From Latrodectus hesperus (lineage: Eukaryota > Arthropoda > Arachnida > Araneae > Theridiidae): a DNA stretch of 64,000 nt. This document shows positions 1 through 11,442 of the stretch, in pieces. The stretch's first letter is position 1, and every line of letters begins with the position of its first letter. A program made the position numbers and the translations under genes. The notes beneath the pieces are model-generated. The model was given only the letters and a program-made list of their open reading frames with translations. It ran no database searches and was not told the origin of the DNA. The stretch lies in the NCBI GenBank assembly GCA_037975125.1, contig CM075853.1, forward strand, positions 30,746,795 through 30,810,794, in the 5' to 3' direction.

Positions 1-30
1 AGCCATTTTAGAGTTAGCTGTGTAGACTAG

Positions 31-215
31 AATGATAACTCAGAATCGTCTGCTCAAATTGACCACACCTCTATTTCTGCGAAACGGTTATCATTCTTTA
101 GTGACCTCTTTAATTTCACGGGCTTGTCCGCACAATGGTTCAAGAAAGATATAAATCAGTGTTATGATACAACGTTTAAAATTGAAACCCCTTCTGAATT
201 ATGCTTACATTTTCG
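31..215 (+). CDS. Possible internal exon of an unrecognised gene
   Basis: The frame beginning at 31 is open for about 61 codons and looks protein-like. It reads around ESSAQIDHTSISAK, then FNFTGLSAQWFKKD, and ends ETPSELCLHF. The segment closes with CG|GTATGT at 215/216, a good splice donor. It is richer in G+C than the DNA after it. A TAG at 28-30 closes the frame upstream, so an exon would have to start just after it, and the acceptor there (gtagactag) has a poor pyrimidine tract. I do not recognise a family. It may be the right edge of a gene that lies mostly outside the window, a decayed gene, or a chance open frame. Confidence 0.3.
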
Positions 216-947
216 GTATGTATTTGGATCGTGATTTCAAAGGAAAGAATATGTCCTTCTTGCAATACTACTTCAAGAACATTTGAATAGTAGATAACGA
301 TGTGTGTTAGTTATAATAATGGAGTTCGAGTTATCTCCTGTATTGTAATTTCAATGTGTATTGCGCATTTATCTGTTACACTAGATAACTTCTTAGATTT
401 TCAAAAAGGAAAATGAATATGAAAAATTTTTGTTTTAAACTTATTTTTCATATGAACTTCAATCAAATTTAATAAAAATATTAATTCAAGTAAATTATTT
501 CATATGAAATTTGAGACATAGGTACAGTGAATTTTAGAAATTGTCATTTTTGAACTTCGATTTAATTTATGTAATTTGAAATGCTTATAATGAATTTAAA
601 AAATAAAATTACCGTTTATAGTAAACTGAAAGCTCTTTATAAAAAAGATTTTTTTTTCATTAAGAGGTTTTTAAATTTTCCAACAAAAACTAAAATTTCT
701 GAATTTGAGTGTGACAAGTTGTAAAATTGCAGTAATATAAAATAACAATATTTAGTTTATAGGCAATTTATTTAGCCTATATATAAAAAAAGATAGGATT
801 TTAGATGCTACTGAGAAAAAAATATATATTAAAAAATCTGGATTAAGATAAAAATTATGCATGTTTTTTACTTCGGGTATAAATAAACAAACTATATTTT
901 TCGTTTTTAAAATTTTAACTGTTTTTCAGGGATAGACATAACTTTGT
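216..947. other. AT-rich non-coding DNA
   Basis: Low-complexity A/T-rich sequence after the possible exon. I see no gene, RNA or mobile element here. Confidence 0.6.
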
Positions 948-989
948 AGTAATTTTATTTTATTAAAGAGTAATTTTATTTTATTAAAG
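948..989. repeat. Perfect 21-bp tandem duplication
   Basis: The unit agtaattttattttattaa plus ag occurs twice back to back (948-968 and 969-989) with no differences. This is a small recent slippage or duplication event. Confidence 0.85.
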
Positions 990-1953
990 AGGAAACTTTA
1001 AGTTAATTAATATTATTTAATTTAAAGCAATAAATTATTATTAGTTTAAATATTTTGTGTCAAATTTGATGTAGTAAATACATTGATAAAACTAATTTTT
1101 AAGCAATACTTTGGTTTTAAGATCCCTTAGCTTTAAAGATTAAGTTTCATTAGCACTTACCCAGTTAGGAAAATTGCGAAACATTACTGAATTTAAAATA
1201 TTAAACCATTTATTTCTTGACCTTCATAAGAACCATACATACGAAAATTTAATTCCTTTTCAATTTATTAACATTTTTGAATCCTTGTTAAGTTTTATGT
1301 AAAATATTAGAACAAAAATTTGCTTTATATTCATGAATGTTAATCAATGAATATAAAGCAAATTTTTGTATATTCTAAGTAAAATATTAGATAAAATATA
1401 CAAAAATTCATTAATTAATATTCTGAAAGAGTAAGCCAAATAATCATGAAACGTTTGCATAACATCTATTCATAAGCATAAAATGTGGAATATTAAAAAA
1501 AAATTAGCAAAAAAAGTTACGTAGCAATTTTAATTCTTTAGTACCTAAGAAGAGTCCGAAAATATGACTTAGTGGAAGATTTTATTAACATGTAAATTTG
1601 ATATTATTTATTTATATTAAGCTAATACTCTGATATCAGACACTTTATAAAAGTATAAAGTACCCTGATGTTTGAAATAAATTTGTATGAGATGGAATTT
1701 AAATTAACATATCAAAATATGCTTTCAGAAATTTGCATTGCAACAGTTGTTGATAATTTCATTTCCCAGTCACATTTAGTTATCAAATGATTGTTCTTTA
1801 ATAATATAGCATCTCTTTTAACAATTACTTAATCAGATTTTTTTTTCTTACGAATGTTAATTTATGGAATTTAAATTTACTTCAAGTGTGTGTATTAAGT
1901 AGTTCTTCCCCATTATATTAAATTGTAAAAAAAATTAAACGATCCTTAAGTGA
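990..1953. other. AT-rich non-coding DNA with one hairpin
   Basis: No supported gene. The only structure seen is the perfect inverted repeat at 1314-1367, listed separately. Confidence 0.6.
1314..1367. repeat. Perfect 21-bp inverted repeat (hairpin)
   Basis: The arms 1314-1334 (aaaaatttgctttatattca then t) and 1347-1367 are exact reverse complements, separated by a 12-nt loop. Outside the arms the similarity continues imperfectly (attagaac against gtatattcta). It could be a foldback/MITE remnant or a hairpin RNA source. Confidence 0.85.
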
Positions 1954-2181
1954 GTAGCGCTTAACCTAGAAACGTCTAAGGGTCACGTTGGAGATCTTGA
2001 TGAAGCGAATGATGTTGAAATATCAGAAGAAGTTACAATGGGCGTTAAAGTTTACCATGAGGAAGTTGCTTACAAATTTCTTCATCGCCGACGATACTTT
2101 TCATTTCAAGGAAGGAGAGGAAGACATGAACTAGAAAATGGAAATGCATATCGACATTTTCATTGCTTCGAAAACATTTAA
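1954..2181 (+). CDS. Possible terminal exon of an unrecognised gene
   Basis: An open stretch of 75 codons runs from just after a TGA (1951-1953) to TAA at 2179-2181. Its composition is clearly richer in G+C than its neighbours and the translation is balanced and charged, with pieces such as GDLDEANDVEISEE, KVYHEEVAYKFLHRR and FSFQGRRGRHELENG. There is no Met near the start, so it would be a last exon entered by splicing; AG dinucleotides at 1956-1957 and 1979-1980 are candidates but have weak pyrimidine tracts. AATAAA lies at 2301. It could belong to the same gene as the segment at 31-215, although the phases do not match with the obvious sites. No family is recognised. Its length alone is not unusual by chance. 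Confidence 0.35.
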   Translation, partial: VALNLETSKGHVGDLDEANDVEISEEVTMGVKVYHEEVAYKFLHRRRYFSFQGRRGRHELENGNAYRHFHCFENI

Positions 2182-4589
2182 TAACAGTAATTAGAATTCA
2201 TTAAGCGTAGGTGAATTTCCCAGTTTCATATTATACATTATAAAAATGAATGCATGTAAATCTTTAAATATTTTTGCATGTCACGATACAGGAAGTTAAA
2301 AATAAAGTATAAAAAGAAATACATTGCTTTTTTTATAGCTTCAGTTGATTGTAACAATTGAAATTTAAATTATTTTATAAACACTGTTTTTAAATAATTA
2401 TTTGACTTGTACAGTTTGTTTTAATTGTTTGTGAAGATTTTATACAAGTCACGATAATCGTGAAGTGTAAATAAAAAACGAAATATATATTTCTAAGAAC
2501 TTATGTTGAAATAACAGTATTATATTCTGAATTAAGGATCAGTTAATTGTTTGAGTGAGTTATTTTACATTTTAATAACTTATTTTATTTAGATTTAAGC
2601 AAGTTTAAATTTCTATTTGAAAAGTATTTCAAGATATTTGCATGCATAGTACATACTTGTGATTTCCATATTGAAAGGTGATACTGAAATCGAGAAGTTG
2701 AGTACAGTGAAGGACACTTATACAATAAAATCATGTTTAATCTAATTCCAAATAAATTAGCTTAGTATATGAATCACAAATACAAAACAAAACTACAAAA
2801 CAAAAATAACAAAAAGAAAACAGCTAAAAAAATTGCTAAGTAATTTACATGAAAATTTAAGTAGTGGGATGAAATGATGATTATCAAAGTTTAATTAAAA
2901 TGTAATTGATGTGTGAGAAAAATATACTGTTGAATCTGAAAAGCATTCTGAGGAATTTAGGCTATTTGTGATTAGCGAATTTTGAAGGTTTCGAATTATT
3001 TAATATTTTAAAATTTAAATTAGGATAAGACGTGTTTTTATTTACCGAAGAAAATTTAATGATTATTTTAAGTACTTGAATATGATATATTATAGTGATA
3101 ATTGTCTTTATATGCCATTTCAATGTCGTAGATTAGAAAGAAGTATTGAGACATTGTTCTGAGGTTATTAAAAACAATTTGAAATATTGAATTGATTTCA
3201 TGAAAACAATGCTTTAAAAGATAGGTTTGTGAGGAATTACATAATTCTAAATTTTTAAAGTGTCGATAAAGAAAGAATCAAACTTTTCAGCTGCTAATGT
3301 ATCCAAAACTCTTGTAAAAAAGATTATACTGTGAAATTTATGCTTTAGAAAAAGATTTTGTTGTCTAGGATTGTGGAAGTCTCTTGTTTAATCAATGCAT
3401 CAACAAACTTTTTTTGAAGAAATGAGTAAATATTCATATTAAAAATTAGTATATTTTGTATATTTGTATGTTTTTTTTCAGAATGTACAAAATTTGATTA
3501 AATGTTTAAATATGATTATTATGATTGTTTATAATATTTGTGGCTTTATTGCTTGGCCATTTTTTTAATATGTGACATGAAAAAAGTGATTGGAAAGTTT
3601 TTTCTCTCTAAAAAATACTGCTGAAAGGGGCAAAAATATCTTGCTACTTATATAGATTTCTCTGTTTTTGTTTTATCCAAGGAATTTTAATCCAGTTTAA
3701 GAATAGTATTTTTAAATTTTAATTGCATATTTAGAGATATTTTTTGATATGATAGAACTTCTGTAGCAAAAAATGAAATCGTTTTCTATCACCGTCGTTA
3801 GGATAAAAGTTTATGAATGAATACATTTAAGTGTTTCAAACTTAATTGTTTATTTAGTTCTTTAATTACTATATTGTAATCCAAATATTTAATTTTAGGT
3901 TCTTTCTTGAATTTTAAACACTTATATTATTTTCTTGAACCAAAAATGTGAGGTAAAGCAGTTCACATAGAAATTTGAGAGTTCAGACTTTTTTGACATT
4001 GTGGACATGCTTTTCTTTTATCGTGGATAGTTAAAACTTGGGGATAACTTATAGTTTCTACTTAAAAATATTGTTAGAAAAATTAATATTTCTTAATTTA
4101 TTTTTAAAACCAGACTGCTAAAATGTATCGAGAACACGTTAAAGATCAGAACTTTAAATTATTGTATAAATATATTTTTTATTTGATGCTATTCTATGGA
4201 CTAGATATCGGATTGCGTGGTATGCTGATTTGTGTAATATCAATTATTTCGAAAAATGAAACCGGAGCTTGAAAGAAAAAAGCTGAATTAATCCATTACT
4301 AATTTCTACAGAACCTTTTTTAAAATAAGGAGCAAGTGATTTTAAGGTTTTTATATATTAACTTACAAAAATTTAAGTCGAATATTGAAAATCATATAGA
4401 AGTAACTAGTTTAAAACTATTTGTTAAAAATAATTTAAAATCATGCTAGAATTGTTTTAAATAATAATTTAAAAATTAATTTATATTGTGGTGTCTGGCA
4501 ATTTCTGTATTTTAAGTGATTGTGTACATTGTGGCAATTTTTTGAATGTGAAAAATATACATTACATATTATTATACTAGGAAATTATT
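2182..4589. other. AT-rich non-coding DNA
   Basis: AATAAA at 2301 could serve the possible terminal exon upstream. Otherwise I see only A/T-rich sequence with no supported gene, RNA or repeat family. Confidence 0.6.
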
Positions 4590-4720
4590 GGGTGCTACAG
4601 TAATGTCATTTGGGGTAAAGTTTTATCGTACGGTCACCCTTGGCGAAATTTTCAAAAAGTCGCCAAGGCCGTATGACGTTATATGTATGACGAAAACCCG
4701 ACCGGGAAAATGGCTGAAAT
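4590..4720. repeat. GC-rich island with hairpin, possible MITE remnant
   Basis: A short CG-bearing block in AT-rich DNA. ccttggcga (4638-4646) pairs perfectly with tcgccaagg (4660-4668) across a 13-nt loop. The flanks cgtacgg and ccgtatgacg extend the symmetry imperfectly. This resembles an inverted-repeat end of a small DNA element. No target-site duplication was found. Confidence 0.45.
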
Positions 4721-4989
4721 AGTGACAAATATTTCATACATTGTTGTTATCTATCAATATGCTCAACTAATTTTACAAAATTAACAAAAAACGCAAATTT
4801 ATAGATTTCAAACATCGATGGTAAAATAATAAAGTTGATATGTTAAATTATCCATAAAATTTTTTGATTAAATTTTATATTAATGAATTTAAATCGGTAA
4901 ATATTCATTAGAAATTCATTTCATGAAGATCATTTAATTTATTATTAATTATGTAAATAAAGAATAATAAAAATACCTCTCTCCAGCTC

Positions 4990-5196
4990 CTATTTTGCCA
5001 TCGAAGCCGCTACTGCCTGCTCCGGGTCAGATGTTTTTGGCGTGTAGACCCGTATAATGGAATCGATGAACGCAAGGAATTTATTACACATTTTATGTTT
5101 GTTTTTCCTCCACATATATTCTGCATGATAATAGCTGAAAAAAGCAACGCACAGGAGAAAACCTGTTGAAATAAAATCTCGGAGACAAAATTTTGT
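4990..5196 (-). CDS. Possible minus-strand terminal exon
   Basis: The minus-strand frame is open from 5196 (after TAA) to TAG at 4992-4990, 69 codons with the stop. The last 47 residues follow a strong acceptor (gcttttttcag, exon from 5134) and read YYHAEYMWRKNKHK, FLAFIDSIIRVYTP, then DPEQAVAASMAK and stop. If the frame runs through that acceptor instead, the upstream part gives a hydrophobic FISTGFLLCVAFFSYY stretch that could be a membrane helix. A minus-strand AATAAA lies about 50 bases after the stop. G+C is raised across the segment. No family is recognised. Alternatives are a processed pseudogene or a piece of an old transposable element. Confidence 0.4.
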   Translation of the reverse strand, partial: TKFCLRDFISTGFLLCVAFFSYYHAEYMWRKNKHKMCNKFLAFIDSIIRVYTPKTSDPEQAVAASMAK

Positions 5197-5273
5197 TTAC
5201 CGCAAATTTTGTTTATTTTACTCTACTCAACAGAATTTTATTTGCGAAGAAAGGTTAGAAACGATATCTGAAA

Positions 5274-5480
5274 ATTCGTAGATGATAGCATGAGACTTGT
5301 CTCGCGAGGCAAGCTGAGCATCTAGCGAGAATCGCCATCAGCAAAATAAGGCGGTCTGAAATAGAATCAATTAAGTAAAGCAGTCTACAAATTCGTAGAT
5401 GATCGCATGAGACTTGTCTCGCGAAACAAGCTGAGCATCTCGCGAGAATCGCATCAGACAAAAGTAAGGCGGTCCGAATG
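5274..5480. repeat. Tandem duplication, 117-bp period, CG-rich
   Basis: Two diverged copies (5274-5363 and 5391-5480) share a block starting attcgtagatgat and containing tctcgcga and gctgagcatct. They are separated by 27 bp. CpG is far more frequent here than around it. On the minus strand one frame of both copies reads similarly (DAQLVSRDKSHAIIYEF and DAQLASRDKSHAIIYEF), with a frame break in the lower copy. The block could be duplicated coding sequence or a duplicated regulatory unit. It lies just upstream, in the minus sense, of the possible exon at 4990-5196. Confidence 0.75.
5438..5447. promoter_or_regulatory. TCTCGCGAGA palindrome within a cluster
   Basis: An exact TCTCGCGAGA is present. 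Near matches occur in the same 200 bp: tctcgcgagg in the lower copy, tctcgcgaaa in the upper copy and the degenerate tctagcgaga. In vertebrates this 10-mer is a CpG-island promoter element bound by BANP (older literature also links it to Kaiso/ZBTB33). Whether it works that way here is inference. Confidence 0.35.
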
Positions 5481-7540
5481 TTCGCCAAATTTGGCTTAAA
5501 AAAACGCACTAAGACTGACAGTAAAACTGATCCGTCATTTGGATTGTCATTAATAAAAAGGGAAAAGAGAAATTATAAAAATTCAAAATTCCCAGTTGTC
5601 ATTTTTATTAATTTGTTAAAATTGTTATTTTTATTTTCAATTATTTCATTCATCTGATGATCAGTGTTTTGGTTAATCTGGTACAGCTGTCATAGATGTA
5701 TAAGTTTTGAATAGAAGGGATTTTTAAAAATACCACACACACACAAATGATTATATATTATCTATACTATCTGTAGTTAAAATATATTACTTTTTACAGT
5801 TTATTTTGATATAAAGTTGAGATAATAAAGCCTTTATGAGTGAAACAACCTCAATTCTTGATACATTCGAAGTTGCATCAAAATGATATTAAATTTTTAA
5901 TTTTGAATCAATTTTCCTTTTCAGGCATTCATACTGCATACCTACTTGACTAAGAAGAATGAACAAAAGCTTTGCCCTCAATAATGATTATATTTTCTTC
6001 TTGAATAAATTTGCACATTTTCCGACAGAGATTACCCACATTACCATAACCTCATTAAGATACTAATCCTTTGAGAATAGTATTGTGTGTTAAAGATTTT
6101 TTTATATTAAGCATCTCAACACTCATCAGTTAGCGAGACAAGTATCCATTGCATAAAACAAAATTATAAATCAACTCTTTCGTTTTCGTTACATGTTGTG
6201 AACCGGTTTCTTCTTCTTTCCGTTGTAAATAAAACATCAAAATTTGTCCTTGCTAATCTATCACTGAAAAGAGCTGAAGTCTAAGCTGCACATTCAGGTC
6301 GCAGTTGGATATATTTCGAATCATAAAGAATTTACCTCATCATAAATTTCATTTTTTCCTGGTTAAGTAAAAGAAATCTTAGGATTTGATCCAAGGTTTT
6401 TGAGTTATGTTTATTTAGCTCCTTGTAAGAAAATTTTGAAAACAGTTTTTAGCTGGTTATAACTAAAAATTTTCATTTCTTTATTGCTTATATTTAGAAA
6501 ACATTCTCAGAGTATATTCTAGGATTTTGAATTAGATTTATTTTATTACTAACCTATAACTGGTATAATTAAATAACATTTGAATTGATTTTATTTCTCA
6601 TTTATTTTCTAAAGTATTTCTTTCATAATACTCCCGCAAATTATATCCAACGTTTCTGTTCTATCCGGATGTCAACGTTTCTTGTTCAAATTATATCCAA
6701 TGGTTCTTTGTACATATTTCTTAAATATGATCATATTTTAAAGCAAATAAATCATGAAATAAACTTTCGTCCTTGTCGAAAACAAAAATAATTCACAAAA
6801 CCAGGTCATAACGTGAAATATTTTGAAAGTGAATTTTTTATTTTAAAGTCATTCAAATGAAATTTAAAATGTTTTTATATATTCGTGTATATCCATTTAT
6901 CATCTGCAATTTAGTCAATACACATAGATAACGAAATAAATTTTTTCTTTTCCATTTCTTCAAATTTAATTTTAGTATTGTCTAAACACATTTGATGATG
7001 AAACGGAAAAAACTTGAAACTTTATTTATTCTAACCTAGATTATAATATCAAAATGATAAATTAAACACATTTTAATTTTTAAGCAATTCTCTGGAACTG
7101 TTTTATAAAAATATACAATTTTAGATGCATATATTAAAAAGTATAGTTAAATATTTTTAAGATATTCCGTTTTTACAAATTAAAACAACATTATCAACAT
7201 ATGTTTTTAGAAACATGGCCTTCTAACATGAGGGTATATTAAAAATATTAATGGAGTTGTATTATTTTTATTGTAAATATAGAAAATTTAAAAAAGGAAA
7301 TAAATAAAACATGATAATGCTCTAACTATTATTAAAATATTCCATCAATTCCCAAAATTTTTAAAAATTAATTTCTTTATAAGCAGAATTGACAGTTATC
7401 AAAATAGTCAACAGTTTGTAAAATTGTAAAGTTGAATTAAAAAAAAGTTAATTTTAAGAATAAAAACTAAAATTATATTCTTCTGATATTCCCATGCATT
7501 ATAAATCCAATCTTAATTTAAGATTTCCCATTATTCAACA
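5481..7540. other. AT-rich DNA with two weak exon-like pieces
   Basis: No firm gene. A strong acceptor-like site (ttttccttttcag) at about 5925 is followed by 19 open codons and a stop. On the minus strand 6252-6130 is open for 40 codons after a TAG (QGQILMFYLQRKEEE at its start) and has raised G+C. Both are too short to call. Confidence 0.4.
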
Positions 7541-7603
7541 GTTGCTGGAATAGAACTCGGGAATTTACGTTCTGAAAATCGCTGACCTAGTTTTAGCCCA
7601 AGG
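7541..7603 (-). mobile_element. tRNA-like SINE head, older copy
   Basis: Read on the minus strand, an A-box-like actaggtcagcga is followed about 35 bases later by a B-box-like gagttctattcc. This spacing is typical of a tRNA-derived SINE promoter. The copy is interrupted at its upstream side by the insertion at 7604-7849. It is not an intact tRNA gene. Confidence 0.45.
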
Positions 7604-7849
7604 TGATGTTGACTTTTTAGAAATTGCCTAAAGTTATTGTAAAGCATTTTAAATTCGACAGCGTGTAATTGCCTGCCAGGAAAACTTAAACTCCCAAGCA
7701 CCCACTTGAATAAATGTGCATGCGAAATTCCGAAACGCAGTATCAATTTCTCTTGTGCAACAGTGAGAGGAATTAAACTCATGACCTTATGTTTCAAACC
7801 ATGAAGCCATATTACCAGGCCAAGCTGAGTCCCAATGATGTTGACTTTT
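7604..7849 (-). mobile_element. SINE with perfect 14-bp target-site duplication
   Basis: The 14-mer tgatgttgactttt flanks a 218-bp element on both sides (7604-7617 and 7836-7849). Read on the minus strand, the element starts with a tRNA-like head: A box near ctggtaatatggctt, B box gagtttaattcc. This is a clear retroposed SINE. It lies immediately beside a second tRNA-like head of the same orientation. The perfect duplication suggests a fairly recent insertion. Confidence 0.75.
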
Positions 7850-8809
7850 AAAATAATTTAATCTAATGAAGTTTCATTTACAAAATGGACAATCGTCCAA
7901 TTGATCAATAAAAAGATATATTTCTCAATAATACCACATTTCTTGAATGTCTTAGTAATTTTAGGTGTTGATCACGCGACTATATTTACAAATACTATTA
8001 ACTGGGAAAAAACTTTGCTGAAAATTTTTTTTGTTAACACGCAATTTTACATCTAAGTGTTTTAACTCTTTAAATGATGAAACACTTTTTCCATGGAACC
8101 CATTTAATAAGCCATTATTTTTTCCATATTATAAGAGATAAAGTTAGTCATCAACAAAGGTATTGGGGTTATTTGAACCTAATCAAAAATCGAATTTCTT
8201 GATGAAATAGTTACGTTTCATTAGAATTTTATTACACTAATTAAATGTTAATTATGATAACAGAAATTTTCGCAAGTTACTGGTTACTAGCCATCTATTT
8301 TTATGAGTGTATTTTCGTTTCAAATGATGTTCAAATATGATAACAGTAATTTTTTTAAAAATTTTAATTGAAGCAATAATTATCGGAATGTTATTTACAT
8401 GACTGTCATCAAACAAATGAATAGACACAAAAATGGAAACCCGAAATTAAAGTTCAGTAACATTACCCATATAATTTTAATGAAAACACAGTAAAAAAAT
8501 TAAGCCTATCAATAAAGATTGAAAGTTATAATTTAATTATAAATGAAATACTCAGCTAAATTGATATCAACTAATTTAGAGCAAGGCACTCAATGCATTT
8601 TGATTAAATATCCATAGTTATACTGATCAATTTTACTTCAAAAAAAGGGAAAATTTCTATATTTTTGAAAATTTTGAATTAATTTCACATGAATTTCAGT
8701 GTGCCACTAATGGTTATGTAAAACGATAAAATTCGTATTCACAAAATGTTCTCCATTTCTTTACATTTTTATTTCCTTACTTAAACCCCATTGCTTACTC
8801 AAAATAGAT
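7850..8809. other. AT-rich non-coding DNA
   Basis: No gene or recognisable element seen. Confidence 0.6.
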
Positions 8810-9189
8810 TTGAAAATTCCTGTTGTTGGTACTTAGGACACTTGGACAAGCCAAGCTCGCTAGCTGACGTTTATGTGAAATTAACTCAAAAAGCTCTTTC
8901 GCTTAATCAGAGCATCAAGAAGGTGAAAAAAACGACTTTGCTCTAAGTCTCCTCCCACAGATGGCACCACCAGAGGATCCACCCCCTCAACTTTGACTTT
9001 GAGCTGGAGGGCATGGAAATTTTCTCCAGACCATTACACCCATGGTAACTGCTCAAAAACCGACCACAGAATTTTGATTTCACTAATTTAACGAACACGT
9101 ATATCACATGTAGTCGGTGGGTCTTTTGCGGCAATGGGAATCGAACCCAGCTTTTTGGACGGAAGGCTGACACCATAACTTGAAAATTC
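8810..9189 (-). mobile_element. SINE family A, full-length copy 1
   Basis: A 360-bp element (8820-9179) is flanked by the 10-bp target-site duplication ttgaaaattc (8810-8819 and 9180-9189). On the minus strand it begins with a tRNA-like head (tatggtgtcagccttcc, then B box gggttcgattccc) and ends in an AAC-repeat tail. The body matches the copies at 16421-16646 and 48590-48940, sharing for example ccatgggtg, atggtctggagaaaatt and the gccatct block. The open frame on the minus strand inside it is not a gene. Confidence 0.85.
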
Positions 9190-10607
<1,418 letters not shown>

Positions 10608-11049
10608 GGTTAATAATGTATTTAAAATAATTTAGAAATAATAGCCTTTGACTAGATGGAGATTTTAATTAGAGCTTCTCAAAACTAAATTTCTAAATTC
10701 TTTCTTGAAAATGAGTTAGAAATGCTTTAAGACACTTTTACATTTAAAGTTCACCAATTTCTATTAACAAATCTGTAAAACTTTGAAAAGAAAGAGCCCT
10801 TACAAAATAAAACAAGTACAGAGACTGAGATAGCAATTAAGTAAAATATTGTTCAAGAAACAATCTTGTGCTCTTAAGAATAAGTACTTATTCTTATTCT
10901 ATATCAATAGCACATATTTAAAATTTCTATTTCATTGCCATAAAAATAAAATATTGAACAATAGTTTTTTTCAAATAAAGCAAATTTGTTATGTTCAGCA
11001 ACCACTTTTCATGACTGCAATTTGCCTGTCATAGTTCAAAACAAGGTAA

Positions 11050-11442
11050 ATGCTATTTCATCGTCATTATATCACTATACGGGCGTTTGATATCATTACT
11101 GAAAAAGCAAAATTGTTATTCATTAAGCTTCTTACCAAAGGCATGGAGCTTAAGGATGAAATTGAATTATTTAAGTCGGCCAAGGTCAGTTTATTGTCAT
11201 CTACATTGGAAAGTTTTTCTTCTTTTGCTGCTCCAAGTTCTAACCAAATACAAGGGCAAATTGGCGTCCTTAAGCAAAGATAACTGGATTTTTACCGGCA
11301 AGTGGGGAAAACGCAGTAAACGAGTGAACTTCAAAAATCACTCAACCGTCAAAAGTTACGAAGATATAAAACAGTTTTGTCCCCTAAAATGCTTAAATTA
11401 TTTCAGCATTCTAATGAAATTTTCATTGATTTTCTTGGATAG
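11050..11442 (+). pseudogene. Coding-like remnant with two in-frame stops
   Basis: One frame reads as a protein over about 130 codons but contains TAA at 11281 and TAA at 11317, and closes with TAG at 11440. Recognisable pieces are IRAFDIITEKAKLLFIKLL, KGMELKDEIELFKSAK, SSNQIQGQIGVLKQR, LDFYRQVGK, SELQKSLNRQKLRRYK and KMLKLFQHSNEIFIDFLG. The residue mix is helix- or coiled-coil-like and keeps the same frame across both stops, which suggests a once-coding sequence: a retrocopy or part of an old mobile element. I cannot name the family. The alternative is a chance open region with raised G+C. Confidence 0.4.
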
